A stretch of 64,000 nt of DNA from Pyruvatibacter sp. HU-CL02332 (GTDB lineage Bacteria; Pseudomonadota; Alphaproteobacteria; CGMCC-115125), in the NCBI RefSeq assembly GCF_040362765.1, contig NZ_BAABWK010000002.1:434001-498000 (forward strand). The letters are read 5' to 3'. How positions within the stretch are numbered: the stretch's first letter is position 1; the number at the start of each line of letters is the position of its first letter. The translations under genes and the position numbers were made by a program. Below, in pieces: positions 40,050 through 49,704 of this stretch. The notes beneath the pieces are model-generated. The model searched no databases. It had not been told where the DNA came from and worked only from the letters and a program-made list of their open reading frames with translations.

Positions 40050-40835
40050 ATGGACATCCTTTCCCAGATTGCGGCGTACAAGCGCGAGGAAATTGCTGCT
40101 GCCAAGCAAGCGATACCAATGGCTGAACTCGAGAAGCAGGCGGCAGACGCCCCAGCAGTGCGCCCGTTCGCCAAAGCGCTTGAGACCGCGCAGTCATCAG
40201 GCTACGGGCTGATTGCCGAAATCAAAAAAGCAAGCCCGTCAAAAGGCCTCATCCGTGCTGACTTTGATCCGCCCGCCCATGCCAAGGCATACGAAGACGG
40301 AGGCGCAACGTGCCTGTCCGTTCTCACGGATGCTCCGTCCTTTCAAGGCAAGCCGGACTATCTGGTTGCCGCGCGCAACGCCTGTTCCCTGCCGGTATTG
40401 CGTAAGGACTTTATGTTTGAGCCTTACCAGGTAGCTGAAGCCCGCGCGATGGGGGCTGACTGCATCCTCATCATCATGGCTTGCACGACGGATGCCGAGG
40501 CCGCAGACCTTGCCGCTGCAGCGCGCGACCATGGTATGGACGCCCTGGTTGAGGTGCATGACGCCGATGAACTTGCCCGCGGGCTCAAGCTCGACTGCCG
40601 GATGATTGGCATCAACAACCGCAATCTGCGGACGTTTGAGACGACGCTGGCGACAACAGAAGAACTGGCACCGAAAGTCACAGGTGACAGGTTTGTTGTG
40701 GGTGAAAGCGGCATTGCAAACCACAACGATGTCTTGCGTCTTGCCAAGGCCAATGTGCGCACCTATCTCGTCGGCGAAAGTCTGATGCGGCAGGCTGACG
40801 TGGCCGCCGCAACTCGTTCGCTTTTGAAAGGATAA
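40050..40835 (+). CDS. trpC: Indole-3-glycerol phosphate synthase
   Basis: Closes the indole ring in tryptophan synthesis. At 261 aa it starts [19 protein letters not shown], with the catalytic Lys in [15 protein letters not shown], then [24 protein letters not shown] and the phosphate site [14 protein letters not shown] 40050 is two codons after a GTG that overlaps the trpD stop; either could be used. An acetyltransferase gene begins six bases after the stop. Confidence 0.96.
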   Translation: MDILSQIAAYKREEIAAAKQAIPMAELEKQAADAPAVRPFAKALETAQSSGYGLIAEIKKASPSKGLIRADFDPPAHAKAYEDGGATCLSVLTDAPSFQGKPDYLVAARNACSLPVLRKDFMFEPYQVAEARAMGADCILIIMACTTDAEAADLAAAARDHGMDALVEVHDADELARGLKLDCRMIGINNRNLRTFETTLATTEELAPKVTGDRFVVGESGIANHNDVLRLAKANVRTYLVGESLMRQADVAAATRSLLKG

Positions 40836-40840
40836 GATCC

Positions 40841-41371
40841 ATAGCTCACAAGCCCCTCCCAGAAGGTTACGCCATTCGTCAGGCCCATATAGCCGAAGCG
40901 CCTCAACTGCCGGAGATTGAAGACCGTGCAGGAGTACTCTTTCTAGAGTCGAACCACCCTGAGGTGAATGGGCACGAGGCAGGCTCTCCCCAATTGTTCC
41001 GTGCACATATCAATCAGAATCTCTGTTTCTTGATGGTCGATGCCGCCGATACACCCATTGGGTTTGCAACATGCGGTGTTCTGGACAGGGCGTTGCACTT
41101 GTATGAGTTGGCAATGGTACCTGAACACGGCGGCAGGGGATTGGGCAAAGCACTGATTGAGACAGTCTGCGCTGAAGCTAAGTCGCGCGGACTTGATGCT
41201 GTCACTCTTTCGACTTTCACAGACGTTGCATGGAATGGACCATTCTACGAGCGGGTTGGCTTCCGCACTCTTGATGATGACGAGCTATCGCCTGGCCTGC
41301 ATCTGGTAAAGAACCATGAGGCCGACATAGGCCTCACTCATCGCTGCATCATGCGTCGGGAAATCAAATGA
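40841..41371 (+). CDS. GNAT family N-acetyltransferase, apparent AUA start
   Basis: GNAT acetyltransferase; the substrate is unknown. The acetyl-CoA loop is [17 protein letters not shown], followed by [14 protein letters not shown]. The first canonical start is GTG at 40964, inside the domain. The frame is open back into trpC, and the residues before that GTG ([20 protein letters not shown]) are clearly beta1-alpha1 of the fold. The best start is ATA at 40841, with AAAGGA at 40827-40832, giving 176 aa. A mutated ATG, a rare AUA start or a base error would all fit. It lies between trpC and moaC and overlaps moaC by 4 nt. Confidence 0.8.
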   Translation: MAHKPLPEGYAIRQAHIAEAPQLPEIEDRAGVLFLESNHPEVNGHEAGSPQLFRAHINQNLCFLMVDAADTPIGFATCGVLDRALHLYELAMVPEHGGRGLGKALIETVCAEAKSRGLDAVTLSTFTDVAWNGPFYERVGFRTLDDDELSPGLHLVKNHEADIGLTHRCIMRREIK

Positions 41372-41856
41372 CCAAGGATGCCCTTACCCATCTGGATGAC
41401 CAGGGCAACGCAGCCATGGTGGATGTATCCGGCAAGGCCGTCACAGCACGTGAAGCTGTAGCCGGCAGCCGTATCACTATGTCAGCAGAAGCATTTGAAG
41501 CTTTGACAAGCGGTACGTCTCCAAAGGGTGACGTTATGGCGGCCGCCCGCATTGCCGGCATTATGGCCGCAAAAAAGACCAGTGACCTTATTCCGCTGTG
41601 TCACCCGCTGCCTCTGTCAAAAGTCGCTGTCACGCTGGAAACACGGCCGGATGAGCTAGCCGTTGATGTGACAGCAACAGCCCGCACAAGCGGACAAACC
41701 GGCGTCGAAATGGAAGCGCTCACGGCGGCAACGGTGGCAAGTCTGACGCTCTATGACATGCTCAAGGCCGTGGATAAGGCCATGACCATTGGCAATGTCC
41801 GGCTGCTAAAAAAGTCTGGCGGAAAGTCCGGAACCTTTGAGCGTGTTGAGGACTGA
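41368..41856 (+). CDS. moaC: Cyclic pyranopterin monophosphate synthase
   Basis: Second step of molybdenum cofactor synthesis: closes the cyclic phosphate of cPMP. At 162 aa it has the starting motif [14 protein letters not shown], the active-site block [18 protein letters not shown] and [20 protein letters not shown]. In many Alphaproteobacteria moeA follows directly; here the next gene is lexA after 237 bp, so moeA must be elsewhere if present. Confidence 0.96.
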   Translation: MTKDALTHLDDQGNAAMVDVSGKAVTAREAVAGSRITMSAEAFEALTSGTSPKGDVMAAARIAGIMAAKKTSDLIPLCHPLPLSKVAVTLETRPDELAVDVTATARTSGQTGVEMEALTAATVASLTLYDMLKAVDKAMTIGNVRLLKKSGGKSGTFERVED

Positions 41857-41905
41857 CGCGACCTAAGCCCCACCATCTGCCCTTTTTGCGCTTGACGGAA
41901 ATTGA

Positions 41906-41920
41906 GAACCAAAATAGAAC
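41906..41920. promoter_or_regulatory. SOS box (LexA site)
   Basis: GAAC, seven bases, GAAC: the reverse complement of the alphaproteobacterial SOS consensus GTTC-N7-GTTC. It sits 50 bases after moaC and 173 bases before the lexA ATG. A further GAAC at 41925 follows. LexA autoregulation is the usual arrangement. Confidence 0.72.
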
Positions 41921-42093
41921 ATTTGAACCGTTTCGGTTTTGTTCTGATTTGATTTGATTCTGGAACGAAACCGCAACTTGGATGCGCTGGCATGCGGGCC
42001 GGCGCGCTGTATACAGATTGTGTGGCTGAACCTTCTCTTTTCGGAAGGTGCATGCTCCGCAATCACGCAAGAATTGCGGGAAGGGGTTCAGTC

Positions 42094-42807
42094 ATGCTGA
42101 CGCGCAAACAGCACGAGCTTTTGACATTCATACATGAGCGGATTCGCGAGACAGGTGTTTCGCCTTCTTTTGATGAAATGAAGGAAGCGCTGGATCTGAG
42201 GTCCAAATCCGGTATCCATCGCCTTATTACCGCGCTGGAGGAACGAGGTTTCATCCGGCGGATGCCGCACCGAGCCCGCGCCCTGGAGGTTGTAAAACTT
42301 CCTGAGTCAGCTGCTCCGCAATCAACACCTGCCAAGCGCGGATTCTCGCCGAGCGTCATCCAAGGCAGCCTGTCTGAGCCAGCACCGCTTCCAGACAATC
42401 ACCATTCAGTGCCAGAAGGTGGGGATGCGCTCACCCTTCCGCTTGTTGGACGAATTGCGGCTGGTACACCTATTGAGGCGCTTCAGGACGACTCCAACCA
42501 TGTGGGTGTTCCTGCAAGCTTGCTGGGCTCCGGCGAGCATTACGCTCTGGAGGTCAAGGGTGACTCGATGATCGATGCGGGTATTTTTGATGGCGACATT
42601 GTTGTCATTCAACGCGCAGACACCGCCAGCTCGGGTGAAATTGTGGTGGCGCTGGTTGATCAGCACGAAGCAACGCTCAAACGCCTGCGCCGCAAGGGCG
42701 ATACCATTGCCCTTGAAGCCGCTAACCCGGCCTATGAGACACGGATTTTTCCGTCAGACCGAGTAAAGGTTCAGGGCAAACTCGTTGGCCTGATGCGCAG
42801 GTACTAA
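42094..42807 (+). CDS. lexA: LexA repressor
   Basis: SOS response repressor. At 237 aa the N-terminal winged helix starts [19 protein letters not shown] with recognition helix region [21 protein letters not shown] hinge of about 50 residues is followed by the S24 self-cleavage domain: cleavage bond Ala-Gly in [12 protein letters not shown], Ser in [15 protein letters not shown] and Lys in [10 protein letters not shown]. The start at 42094 begins the conserved sequence. An SOS box lies upstream. Confidence 0.96.
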   Translation: MLTRKQHELLTFIHERIRETGVSPSFDEMKEALDLRSKSGIHRLITALEERGFIRRMPHRARALEVVKLPESAAPQSTPAKRGFSPSVIQGSLSEPAPLPDNHHSVPEGGDALTLPLVGRIAAGTPIEALQDDSNHVGVPASLLGSGEHYALEVKGDSMIDAGIFDGDIVVIQRADTASSGEIVVALVDQHEATLKRLRRKGDTIALEAANPAYETRIFPSDRVKVQGKLVGLMRRY

Positions 42808-42821
42808 TCCCCTGCTCACTT

Positions 42822-43016
42822 CTAGATGTGTTTCAGCGCGGTCTCGATTCCTTGCAGACGGCGCTCAAGCTTGTCGATTGATTTTGCGCGGGCTGACAGA
42901 TCGCTCAGATGTGCTTCAATCCGCAGCAGAACCTCAGTCATATCCTTCACCGGATCACCACTTGAAGGCCGAATTGGCTGGGGTGTCCTGCGTTTGAATG
43001 GATTAAGTGATGGCAT
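42822..43016 (-). CDS. Small coiled-coil hypothetical protein (64 aa)
   Basis: A 64-residue protein. The basic, Pro-rich N-terminus (MPSLNPFKRRTPQPIRPS) is followed by a heptad-patterned helix (MTEVLLRIEAHLSDLSARAK, IDKLERRLQGIETALKH). A strong ribosome binding site GGAGGG lies five bases before the ATG, which argues that it is real. It sits between the lexA and comEC 3' ends on minus. I know no named family. A competing plus-strand frame exists but has no comparable translation signal. Confidence 0.62.
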   Translation of the reverse strand: MPSLNPFKRRTPQPIRPSSGDPVKDMTEVLLRIEAHLSDLSARAKSIDKLERRLQGIETALKHI

Positions 43017-43097
43017 TGATCCCTCCGAACATCCTTGTGTTCCTGCCTACTCACACAATCCAAGTCTATTCAGGCGGATTTGTGTCAGCCTAAATCC

Positions 43098-45203
43098 TCA
43101 AGGCCTGCAACGGGTCCAGGGACGGATGCCAGACACATCACACGCAGTTACGATGCGAACCCCCATCGGCATGTGCGCATCAGCGTAAAGCGCATGTGAA
43201 CCGCGCCTCTGCAATGCACTCCTGTCGATTATGACCGGCACACGACAAGCCACAGGTGCATATGTGTCGGTCACAATGACCTTTGCCTCGCCACAGTCTT
43301 CGATCAGGCCACGCCAGGTTCGGGGCACAGAAATCAATCCAATGTCGGAATGTCGGGCAATACACCCGTCCGCATCACAGACGAATAGGCTCGCGGCCGC
43401 CAGTTTTTGAGATCGCAGATCAGCATCGCGCCTCAGCCAGGTCTCAGCGGAAAATCCAGCACGTCGGGATGCGCTCAGGGCTAGCTGCTTGTTCATATCT
43501 CGGACCGCGACAAGTTCCGCGTCTCGATCTACCAGAACGTCCGGGTACGGATTTGTCATCGCCAACGCAATTCCCAAAATTGGCCCAAGCATCCCAACCC
43601 ACCGCAGTGACGTTGCCCACAGGGCCATCCACAATCCGCCGGCTATCAGCAGGGCCAAGGACGCATCCGGCATTGCGGGAACCGCCGTAATCGCGCCAGG
43701 CCAACTGGCAACTGTGTCGGCAACCATAGTGATAAGCGAGATGCCCTGCCCGGCCGCCCAAAGAGGAATGGCCTCCAGGCCGAATGGCATTGCAACAAAG
43801 GCCAAAAGTGCCGCTGGCATAACGACAAAACCAACGATAGGCATCGCTGCGAGGTTGGCCACAAGACCAAAATCAACAACCCTATTGAAGTGGAATGCGG
43901 CAAACGGTGCGGTGGCCAATGACGCAACAATCGACGTCAATGCAATACCGCCCAGATACAGCACACCCTTCGCTACCACACCGCGTTCCGCCATCGTGCT
44001 GCTCCACCGACTGAGCCAGGGGCGTGACGCCTCGTAGAAGGCGACCAGAGCAATGGCCGCTGAAAATGACATCTGGAAGCTGGCCTCCATGACTGCTTCC
44101 GGTGTCAGTACCATTACGATCATTGCGGCCAGGGCGACGTTGCGCATGGTGATAGCTGGGCGGTCCAACATCACCGCAACAAAGATCAACGTGAACATGA
44201 CGAAGGCACGTTGTGTTGCGACGGACCCGCCGGAGACAAGCAGATACCCAAAACCACCAATGAGCGCCGCTGCAGCCGCCCATTTTTTGATGGGCATCCT
44301 CAATGCCAAGGGCGGCAAGAGGGCCAACAGCCCGCGAACGCCCCAAAAGATGGCCCCCGCAAACAGCGCCATATGCAGTCCAGAAATGGCAAGAAGATGC
44401 GCCAGACCTGTATCCCGCAGGTCCTGCAGCACATTTTCGGGAATACCTCCCCTGTCGCCTGTCATCAATGCTGCAGCTATGGCGCCCTGGGGGGGCGGAA
44501 GCGCGGCGACAATCCGGTCTGTCAGAGCATCACGCAGCCTGCTGACGCAGAACCGCAGGCAAGTGGTCCATGTGTTCGGCGCAGGTGCGACGCGGGCGAG
44601 CGGAGATATGGCGTAACCCACGGCTCCAAGCTGGCGAAAATAGGCCTGCCGCCCAAAGTCAAAAGCACTCGGTGCTGCTGGACCCGGCGGCGGCATTAGT
44701 CCAGCACGCACTGACACCACATCACCAGGCTGGACCCTGTCCATCTGTGTCCTAACATTGATGCGGATTCGAGCTGGCATGCCCTCCTTCAACTGGCGGC
44801 CGAGGTGCGTTGGCGCAATGACCACCCGAGTTCCACCTTCCGCCCGGTTGGTCTTTTCCAACAAGATGCCCTCAATGGATATTGCCCTGATCGCCCTATC
44901 CAACACCGGTGCATCAACTCGCGCAGCGCGCCAGTCCGCAGTCACAAATCCAGCCATTAGTGCTGCAACCGCACACAGAACCATCCTTGGCGCCAATGAC
45001 TGGCGAACGAGTGGCAGTGCGCCCAACGCAGTTCCCAAAAAGAGGGGTGCGACCCAGGCAACAGGCTCGGATGACCGGGCAAAATAGAGGACCACCCCAG
45101 CACCGAAAAACACGGGGACCCAGAGCGTCAGACGGTCCTGCTCCTGCGCAGCCATCTTCACAATTTGCCGCCAGCGAACACGAACGACTGACCGCAGATG
45201 CAC
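43098..45203 (-). CDS. comEC: ComEC/Rec2 family competence protein
   Basis: Polytopic inner-membrane protein thought to form the DNA-uptake channel in natural transformation. In 701 aa an N-terminal DUF4131-type region (two hydrophobic segments, then a beta-rich soluble part with VRAGLMPPPGPAAPSAFDFG) leads to the Competence domain with LLAISGLHMALFAGAIFWG and about ten membrane segments. The C-terminal part (from about 540) lacks the zinc ligands of the beta-lactamase-like nuclease found in Bacillus ComEC, as is usual in Alphaproteobacteria. No other competence genes are nearby. Confidence 0.93.
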   Translation of the reverse strand: MHLRSVVRVRWRQIVKMAAQEQDRLTLWVPVFFGAGVVLYFARSSEPVAWVAPLFLGTALGALPLVRQSLAPRMVLCAVAALMAGFVTADWRAARVDAPVLDRAIRAISIEGILLEKTNRAEGGTRVVIAPTHLGRQLKEGMPARIRINVRTQMDRVQPGDVVSVRAGLMPPPGPAAPSAFDFGRQAYFRQLGAVGYAISPLARVAPAPNTWTTCLRFCVSRLRDALTDRIVAALPPPQGAIAAALMTGDRGGIPENVLQDLRDTGLAHLLAISGLHMALFAGAIFWGVRGLLALLPPLALRMPIKKWAAAAALIGGFGYLLVSGGSVATQRAFVMFTLIFVAVMLDRPAITMRNVALAAMIVMVLTPEAVMEASFQMSFSAAIALVAFYEASRPWLSRWSSTMAERGVVAKGVLYLGGIALTSIVASLATAPFAAFHFNRVVDFGLVANLAAMPIVGFVVMPAALLAFVAMPFGLEAIPLWAAGQGISLITMVADTVASWPGAITAVPAMPDASLALLIAGGLWMALWATSLRWVGMLGPILGIALAMTNPYPDVLVDRDAELVAVRDMNKQLALSASRRAGFSAETWLRRDADLRSQKLAAASLFVCDADGCIARHSDIGLISVPRTWRGLIEDCGEAKVIVTDTYAPVACRVPVIIDRSALQRRGSHALYADAHMPMGVRIVTACDVSGIRPWTRCRP

Positions 45204-45548
45204 CGTCCGCGGAACCCAGCCCTCATATCTTCTTGTTTCTAAAGTGATTTTGTCCCCTCAGCGCGCCACGCCTGCTATCAAAAGGGGTATTTTGCACCAA
45301 AAAGTCGTGTTTGGTTGTTGTTCAATATTGGGTGCACTGCAACGTATCGCGCCGAGCGCCGATATGTTAAAAACCGCCTGGCTTTTGGGCCTTGGACGCA
45401 GCGTATCTGCGACGATCTCAAGAGTTTCACCCACGCCCCCAAGCGGATGCGGGACCTGCCATGACGTCGGCGGGTCATTTGTTGCAGGCCTTGAGGCCAA
45501 TAAGGCTACGCACGCACCCGGGTGGACAGGACAGACAAAGGACGATTG
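45204..45548. other. Divergent intergenic region comEC/gltX
   Basis: A 345-bp region between two divergent genes. Short frames on both strands do not look coding. It contains AT-rich stretches near 45284-45335 that could hold promoters for gltX. The final bases have AAAGGA six bases before the gltX ATG. No SOS, CtrA or GANTC site is seen. Confidence 0.5.
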
Positions 45549-46982
45549 ATGCCGGCTGGCGCCTCTACATCCCCAGGCAGCAAAACGGTTCGCACCCGAT
45601 TTGCCCCCTCACCCACCGGTTTTCTGCATATTGGTGGCGCACGCACTGCGTTGTTCAGCTGGCTGTTTGCCCGCCATCATGGCGGCCAATTTCTGTTGCG
45701 GATCGAAGATACAGACCGTGCCCGCTCAACGGATGAAGCTGTCGAAGCCATTTTTGAAGGTATGCGGTGGCTTGGTCTGGAATGGGACGAGGACGTCGTC
45801 TTCCAGTATGCCCAGCGCAATCGCCATGCGGAGGTTGCCCATCAACTTCTGGCAGATGGCAAAGCCTACAAATGCTACGCGTCGAAGGAAGAGCTGGCCG
45901 AAATGCGGGAGACCGCAAAGGCTGAAGGAAAGCCACAAGGCTACGATGGCCGCTGGCGAGACCGCGATCCCTCAGAGGCACCTGAGGGCGTTGATCCAGT
46001 CATTCGCATCAAGATGCCACGCGATGGTGAAACTGTTATCCGTGATCATGTCCAGGGCGATGTGACCATTCCAAACGCCGTGTTGGATGATTATATCCTG
46101 CTTCGCTCAGACGGATCTCCGACATACATGCTCTCAGTGGTCGTTGATGATCACGACATGAACATCACTCATGTGATCCGTGGAGATGACCACCTCACCA
46201 ATGCTGCGCGTCAGATCAACCTGATGACAGCGCTGGGCTGGGATGTTCCTGAGTACGCCCACGTGCCGATGATCCATGGCGCCGATGGCGCCAAACTTTC
46301 CAAACGGCACGGCGCAATGGGTGCCGAAGAATATCGAGATATGGGTTACCTGCCTGAAGCCATGCGAAACTACCTTGCGCGGCTTGGCTGGAGCCATGGC
46401 GACGATGAAGTGTTTTCAACAGACCAGGCCATTGAGTGGTTTGGCCTTGATGCAATCGGCAAATCGCCTGCCAAGTTTGACTTTGTGAAACTCGCAAACC
46501 TCAACGGCATTCATATGCGTGAAGCAAATGACACGCGTCTCGCAGACGAAACACTGCGCATGATGACGGAAGTCAAAGGCTGGCAGGTGACCGATGACAC
46601 GCGTGATGCATTGATCGCGGCAATGCCAGGCCTGAAAGAACGCGCAAAGACAATTGACGATCTTGCAGAAAGCGCACGTTTCCTTATCGAGACGCGGCCG
46701 CTTGCTATAACCGACAAGGCGGCGAAACTGCTGGACGATGCTGGCCGTGGCGTGCTTACGGGTATTGCGCCAAAGCTCGAAGCACTGCCTTCATGGACAC
46801 TGGATGGCCTGGAAGCAGCGGTTCGTGATTTTGCCGACGAAAAAGAACTCAAGCTTGGAAAAGTTGCGCAGCCTTTGCGCGCTGCTTTGACTGGGACAAC
46901 GACATCGCCTGGCATATTTGATGTGCTGGCCGTACTGGGCAAAGACGAATGTCTTGCCCGCATTAAGGATCAGGCTGCCTAA
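45549..46982 (+). CDS. gltX: Glutamyl-tRNA synthetase
   Basis: Charges tRNA-Glu (possibly also tRNA-Gln in organisms using GatCAB). At 477 aa the class I HIGH motif is in [20 protein letters not shown], and the KMSKS-type motif is KLSKRHG. The ATG at 45549 has AAAGGA six bases upstream, so the GTG at 45522 is rejected. It lacks the four-Cys zinc cluster of E. coli GltX, as in many Alphaproteobacteria. It is followed by gltA after 146 bp. Confidence 0.96.
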   Translation: MPAGASTSPGSKTVRTRFAPSPTGFLHIGGARTALFSWLFARHHGGQFLLRIEDTDRARSTDEAVEAIFEGMRWLGLEWDEDVVFQYAQRNRHAEVAHQLLADGKAYKCYASKEELAEMRETAKAEGKPQGYDGRWRDRDPSEAPEGVDPVIRIKMPRDGETVIRDHVQGDVTIPNAVLDDYILLRSDGSPTYMLSVVVDDHDMNITHVIRGDDHLTNAARQINLMTALGWDVPEYAHVPMIHGADGAKLSKRHGAMGAEEYRDMGYLPEAMRNYLARLGWSHGDDEVFSTDQAIEWFGLDAIGKSPAKFDFVKLANLNGIHMREANDTRLADETLRMMTEVKGWQVTDDTRDALIAAMPGLKERAKTIDDLAESARFLIETRPLAITDKAAKLLDDAGRGVLTGIAPKLEALPSWTLDGLEAAVRDFADEKELKLGKVAQPLRAALTGTTTSPGIFDVLAVLGKDECLARIKDQAA

Positions 46983-47060
46983 GTGAGAAGAGGCGGCCAA
47001 CACAACGAAGACCGCGCAAAAGCAAAAAGACATATGCGCGGACTTTTGCACTAACCCGGG

Positions 47061-47100
47061 TGATTTTCCGGCGTGCCGGCACTACCGGCGCTGGAAATCA
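47061..47100 (+). other. Imperfect inverted repeat in the gltX-gltA leader
   Basis: TGATTTTCCGGCG pairs with CGCTGGAAATCA (one bulge, one G-T), enclosing a loop that itself holds the palindrome GTGCCGGCAC (47073-47082). It ends 28 bases before the gltA ATG, with no T-run. It may be an operator or an RNA structure in the gltA leader. Confidence 0.5.
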
Positions 47101-47128
47101 GCCGACATAACAACGGGGCTTTAGAGCT

Positions 47129-48442
47129 ATGAATGAGTACGGAATGAAGGGTGGTCCCAAAGCCACCGCCAAGATCGATGTGGAAGGCAACGGCTATGAC
47201 CTCCCGGTCTATGCCGGTTCCGAAGGACCAGATGTCGTGGACATCTCCAAGTTCTACGGACAGAGCGGCCGTTTCACCTATGACCCTGGCTTCACCTCAA
47301 CGGCGAGCTGCGAAAGCAAGATCACATTCATCGATGGGGAAAAGGGCATTCTGCTTCACCGCGGTTACCCGATTGGCCAACTCGCTGAAAAAGGTGACTT
47401 CATCGAAACATGCTACTTGCTTCTGGAAGGTGACCTCCCAACGGAAAGCCAGTATCAGGAATTCGAGAAGGCCATCACCTATCACACGATGGTTCATGAG
47501 CAGCTGAACTACCTCTATCGTGGTTTCCGCCGTGATGCTCACCCTATGGCCATCATGACCGGTGTTGTTGGCGCATTGTCCGCGTTCTATCACGACTCTA
47601 CGGACATCAACGATCCAGAACAGCGGATGATTGCCAGCCGTCGCCTGATCGCCAAGATGCCTACACTTGCGGCAATGGCGTTCAAGTACTCAATGGGTCA
47701 GCCATTCGTGTATCCAAGAAATGACCTCTCATATGCTGAAAACTTCCTGCATATGTGCTTCGCGGTTCCCGCTGAAGAATACAAAGTTGACCCGGTCCTG
47801 GCACGCGCCATGGATCGCATCTTTATTCTGCATGCTGACCATGAGCAGAACGCATCGACCTCAACCGTCCGCCTTGCGGGTTCATCCGGGGCCAACCCAT
47901 TTGCATGCATTGCAGCTGGTATTGCTTGCCTCTGGGGCCCGAGCCACGGCGGTGCCAATGAAGCAGCTCTAGAGATGCTCATGGAAATCGGCAGCGTTGA
48001 CCGTATTCCGGAATATGTTCAGAAGGCCAAGGACAAGAACGATCCGTTCCGTCTGATGGGCTTTGGTCACCGCGTGTACAAAAACTACGATCCACGTGCG
48101 ACCGTGATGCAGCAAACGTGTCATGAAGTTCTGCAGACACTGGGCATCAAGGACGATCCGCTCCTGAACGTTGCAATGGAGCTTGAGAAGATCGCACTTG
48201 AGGATGAGTACTTCGTGGAGAAGAAGCTCTATCCGAACATTGATTTCTACTCAGGTATCACACTGCGTGCACTGGGCTTCCCGACAGACATGTTTACTGT
48301 TCTCTTTGCTCTGGCCCGTACCGTTGGCTGGATCGCCCAGTGGAAGGAAATGATTGAGGACCCAAGCCAGCGCATTGGCCGTCCCCGTCAGCTCTACACC
48401 GGCTATCCGACCCGTGAGTACACCGATCGCGGCAGCCGTTAG
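47129..48442 (+). CDS. gltA: Citrate synthase (type II)
   Basis: Entry enzyme of the TCA cycle. At 437 aa it is the Gram-negative hexameric type. The catalytic His is in [13 protein letters not shown], the second His in [14 protein letters not shown], the upstream motif is [20 protein letters not shown], and the catalytic Asp lies in the DFYSG region. The N-terminal domain with [19 protein letters not shown]-like sequence is present. It is fed by acetyl-CoA from the PDH complex encoded earlier. A strong terminator follows. Confidence 0.97.
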   Translation: MNEYGMKGGPKATAKIDVEGNGYDLPVYAGSEGPDVVDISKFYGQSGRFTYDPGFTSTASCESKITFIDGEKGILLHRGYPIGQLAEKGDFIETCYLLLEGDLPTESQYQEFEKAITYHTMVHEQLNYLYRGFRRDAHPMAIMTGVVGALSAFYHDSTDINDPEQRMIASRRLIAKMPTLAAMAFKYSMGQPFVYPRNDLSYAENFLHMCFAVPAEEYKVDPVLARAMDRIFILHADHEQNASTSTVRLAGSSGANPFACIAAGIACLWGPSHGGANEAALEMLMEIGSVDRIPEYVQKAKDKNDPFRLMGFGHRVYKNYDPRATVMQQTCHEVLQTLGIKDDPLLNVAMELEKIALEDEYFVEKKLYPNIDFYSGITLRALGFPTDMFTVLFALARTVGWIAQWKEMIEDPSQRIGRPRQLYTGYPTREYTDRGSR

Positions 48443-48465
48443 GCTCTATTGCTTGTTACAATCTG

Positions 48466-48521
48466 ACGCCGGGTCGTTCACTGCCACTACATTGGCAGAT
48501 GAGCGGCCCGGCGTTCTTGTT
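48466..48521 (+). terminator. gltA intrinsic terminator overlapping the lpxB 3' end
   Basis: A 20-bp stem with one bulge and two G-T pairs: left arm from ACGCCGGG (48466) to CTGCC (48485), loop ACTACATT, right arm GGCAG to CCCGGCGT (48514), followed by TCTTGTT on plus. The right arm encodes the last codons and stop of lpxB on minus, so the terminator and the lpxB C-terminus share sequence. Confidence 0.7.
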
Positions 48522-49704
48522 CAGGAAGGCCAATCGAGAGCACGACTTCGGCGGCACGGTCCGCAGGCTTCAACCCACCATCATCGCCAAGACGCATGCG
48601 CATCTCGCTAAGGGCAGCGATCATATCTTCCCTTTCTGGTGTGTCCTTCATCAGTGGCGCGAGTGCACGGGCCAGTGTCTCAGGTTCGCATTCTTCCTGC
48701 AGATACTCCGGAATGACTTTCCGGCCCAGAACCAGATTGGCAAGCACGATGCTCTCGACTTTCGCTAATCGGCGGATAATGAAGGCAGCAATCCGCTCAA
48801 TCCTGTAGCCAATGACTGTCGGCACCCGTGCGAGGCCCAGCTCAAGGGAAACGGTGCCTGAGGCGGCCAAAGCAGCATCAGCAGCATCAAAGGCCGCAAA
48901 TTTTTCCCCCTGATCTTCAACCAGAATGAGCGGTAGGCTTTCGCCGGCCAGCTTTTCGCGCACCAGGGCAGAAACATTGGGAACCGTTGGCAGGACAACC
49001 ACCAAATCCGGCATCTCACGGCGTAGCCGTCGGGCCGTCTCAAGGAAGATGGCAATCAGCCCCTTCACTTCGTTTGGACGACTGCCAGGCAATAGAGCGA
49101 GGACTGGTGCATCTTTGGCAATATTGTGCCGCGTTCTAAAAGCTTCACCGCCACCTAGCTGCACACGCTCCAGCACCGGATGACCTACGAACGTGCATGG
49201 AAGCGTTGACTTCTCGGCGTAGAAAGCTGGCTCAAACGGCAATAGCGCCAGCACATGATTGAGGTATGTCGCCATTTTGGCTGCACGCCCCTGACGCCAC
49301 GCCCAAACCTGTGGAGACACGTAGTTGACGATGGGGATATGCGGGGCCTGCTTTGCAATGCTCTTGGCAACCCGATGGGTGAAGTCAGGTGAGTCTATGA
49401 TAACCACCACGTGAGGGTCAGCTGCGACAGCATTACGCGCTGTCTCTGCGACCCTCCGTAGGATGAGCGGAATGCGGGGAACAACCTCCCGCAGCCCCAT
49501 GACGGCTATCTCCGACATGTCTACAAGACTGTCGAGCCCTTCGGCAGTCATACGGTCGCCACCAATGCCAAGAAACTCGATCGGCACGGAGGACGAACTG
49601 CGAAGGCTGCTCATCAACTCTGCGCCGAGAATATCTCCCGATGGCTCGCCGGCGATGAGCATCACGCGCAATGGCTTTGACTGAACCTGAGGGAGGTGGC
49701 TCAT
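48487..49704 (-). CDS. lpxB: Lipid-A-disaccharide synthase
   Basis: Glycosyltransferase (GT19) that joins UDP-diacylglucosamine and lipid X into the lipid A disaccharide. At 405 aa it begins RVMLIAGEPSGDILGAELM, with VVIIDSPDFTHRVAK, NYVSPQVWAWRQGR and LLPGSRPNEVKGL. The last ten codons lie within the gltA terminator hairpin. It overlaps lpxI by 4 nt (ATGA), so LpxI product formation and use are coupled. Confidence 0.96.
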   Translation of the reverse strand: MSHLPQVQSKPLRVMLIAGEPSGDILGAELMSSLRSSSSVPIEFLGIGGDRMTAEGLDSLVDMSEIAVMGLREVVPRIPLILRRVAETARNAVAADPHVVVIIDSPDFTHRVAKSIAKQAPHIPIVNYVSPQVWAWRQGRAAKMATYLNHVLALLPFEPAFYAEKSTLPCTFVGHPVLERVQLGGGEAFRTRHNIAKDAPVLALLPGSRPNEVKGLIAIFLETARRLRREMPDLVVVLPTVPNVSALVREKLAGESLPLILVEDQGEKFAAFDAADAALAASGTVSLELGLARVPTVIGYRIERIAAFIIRRLAKVESIVLANLVLGRKVIPEYLQEECEPETLARALAPLMKDTPEREDMIAALSEMRMRLGDDGGLKPADRAAEVVLSIGLPEQERRAAHLPM

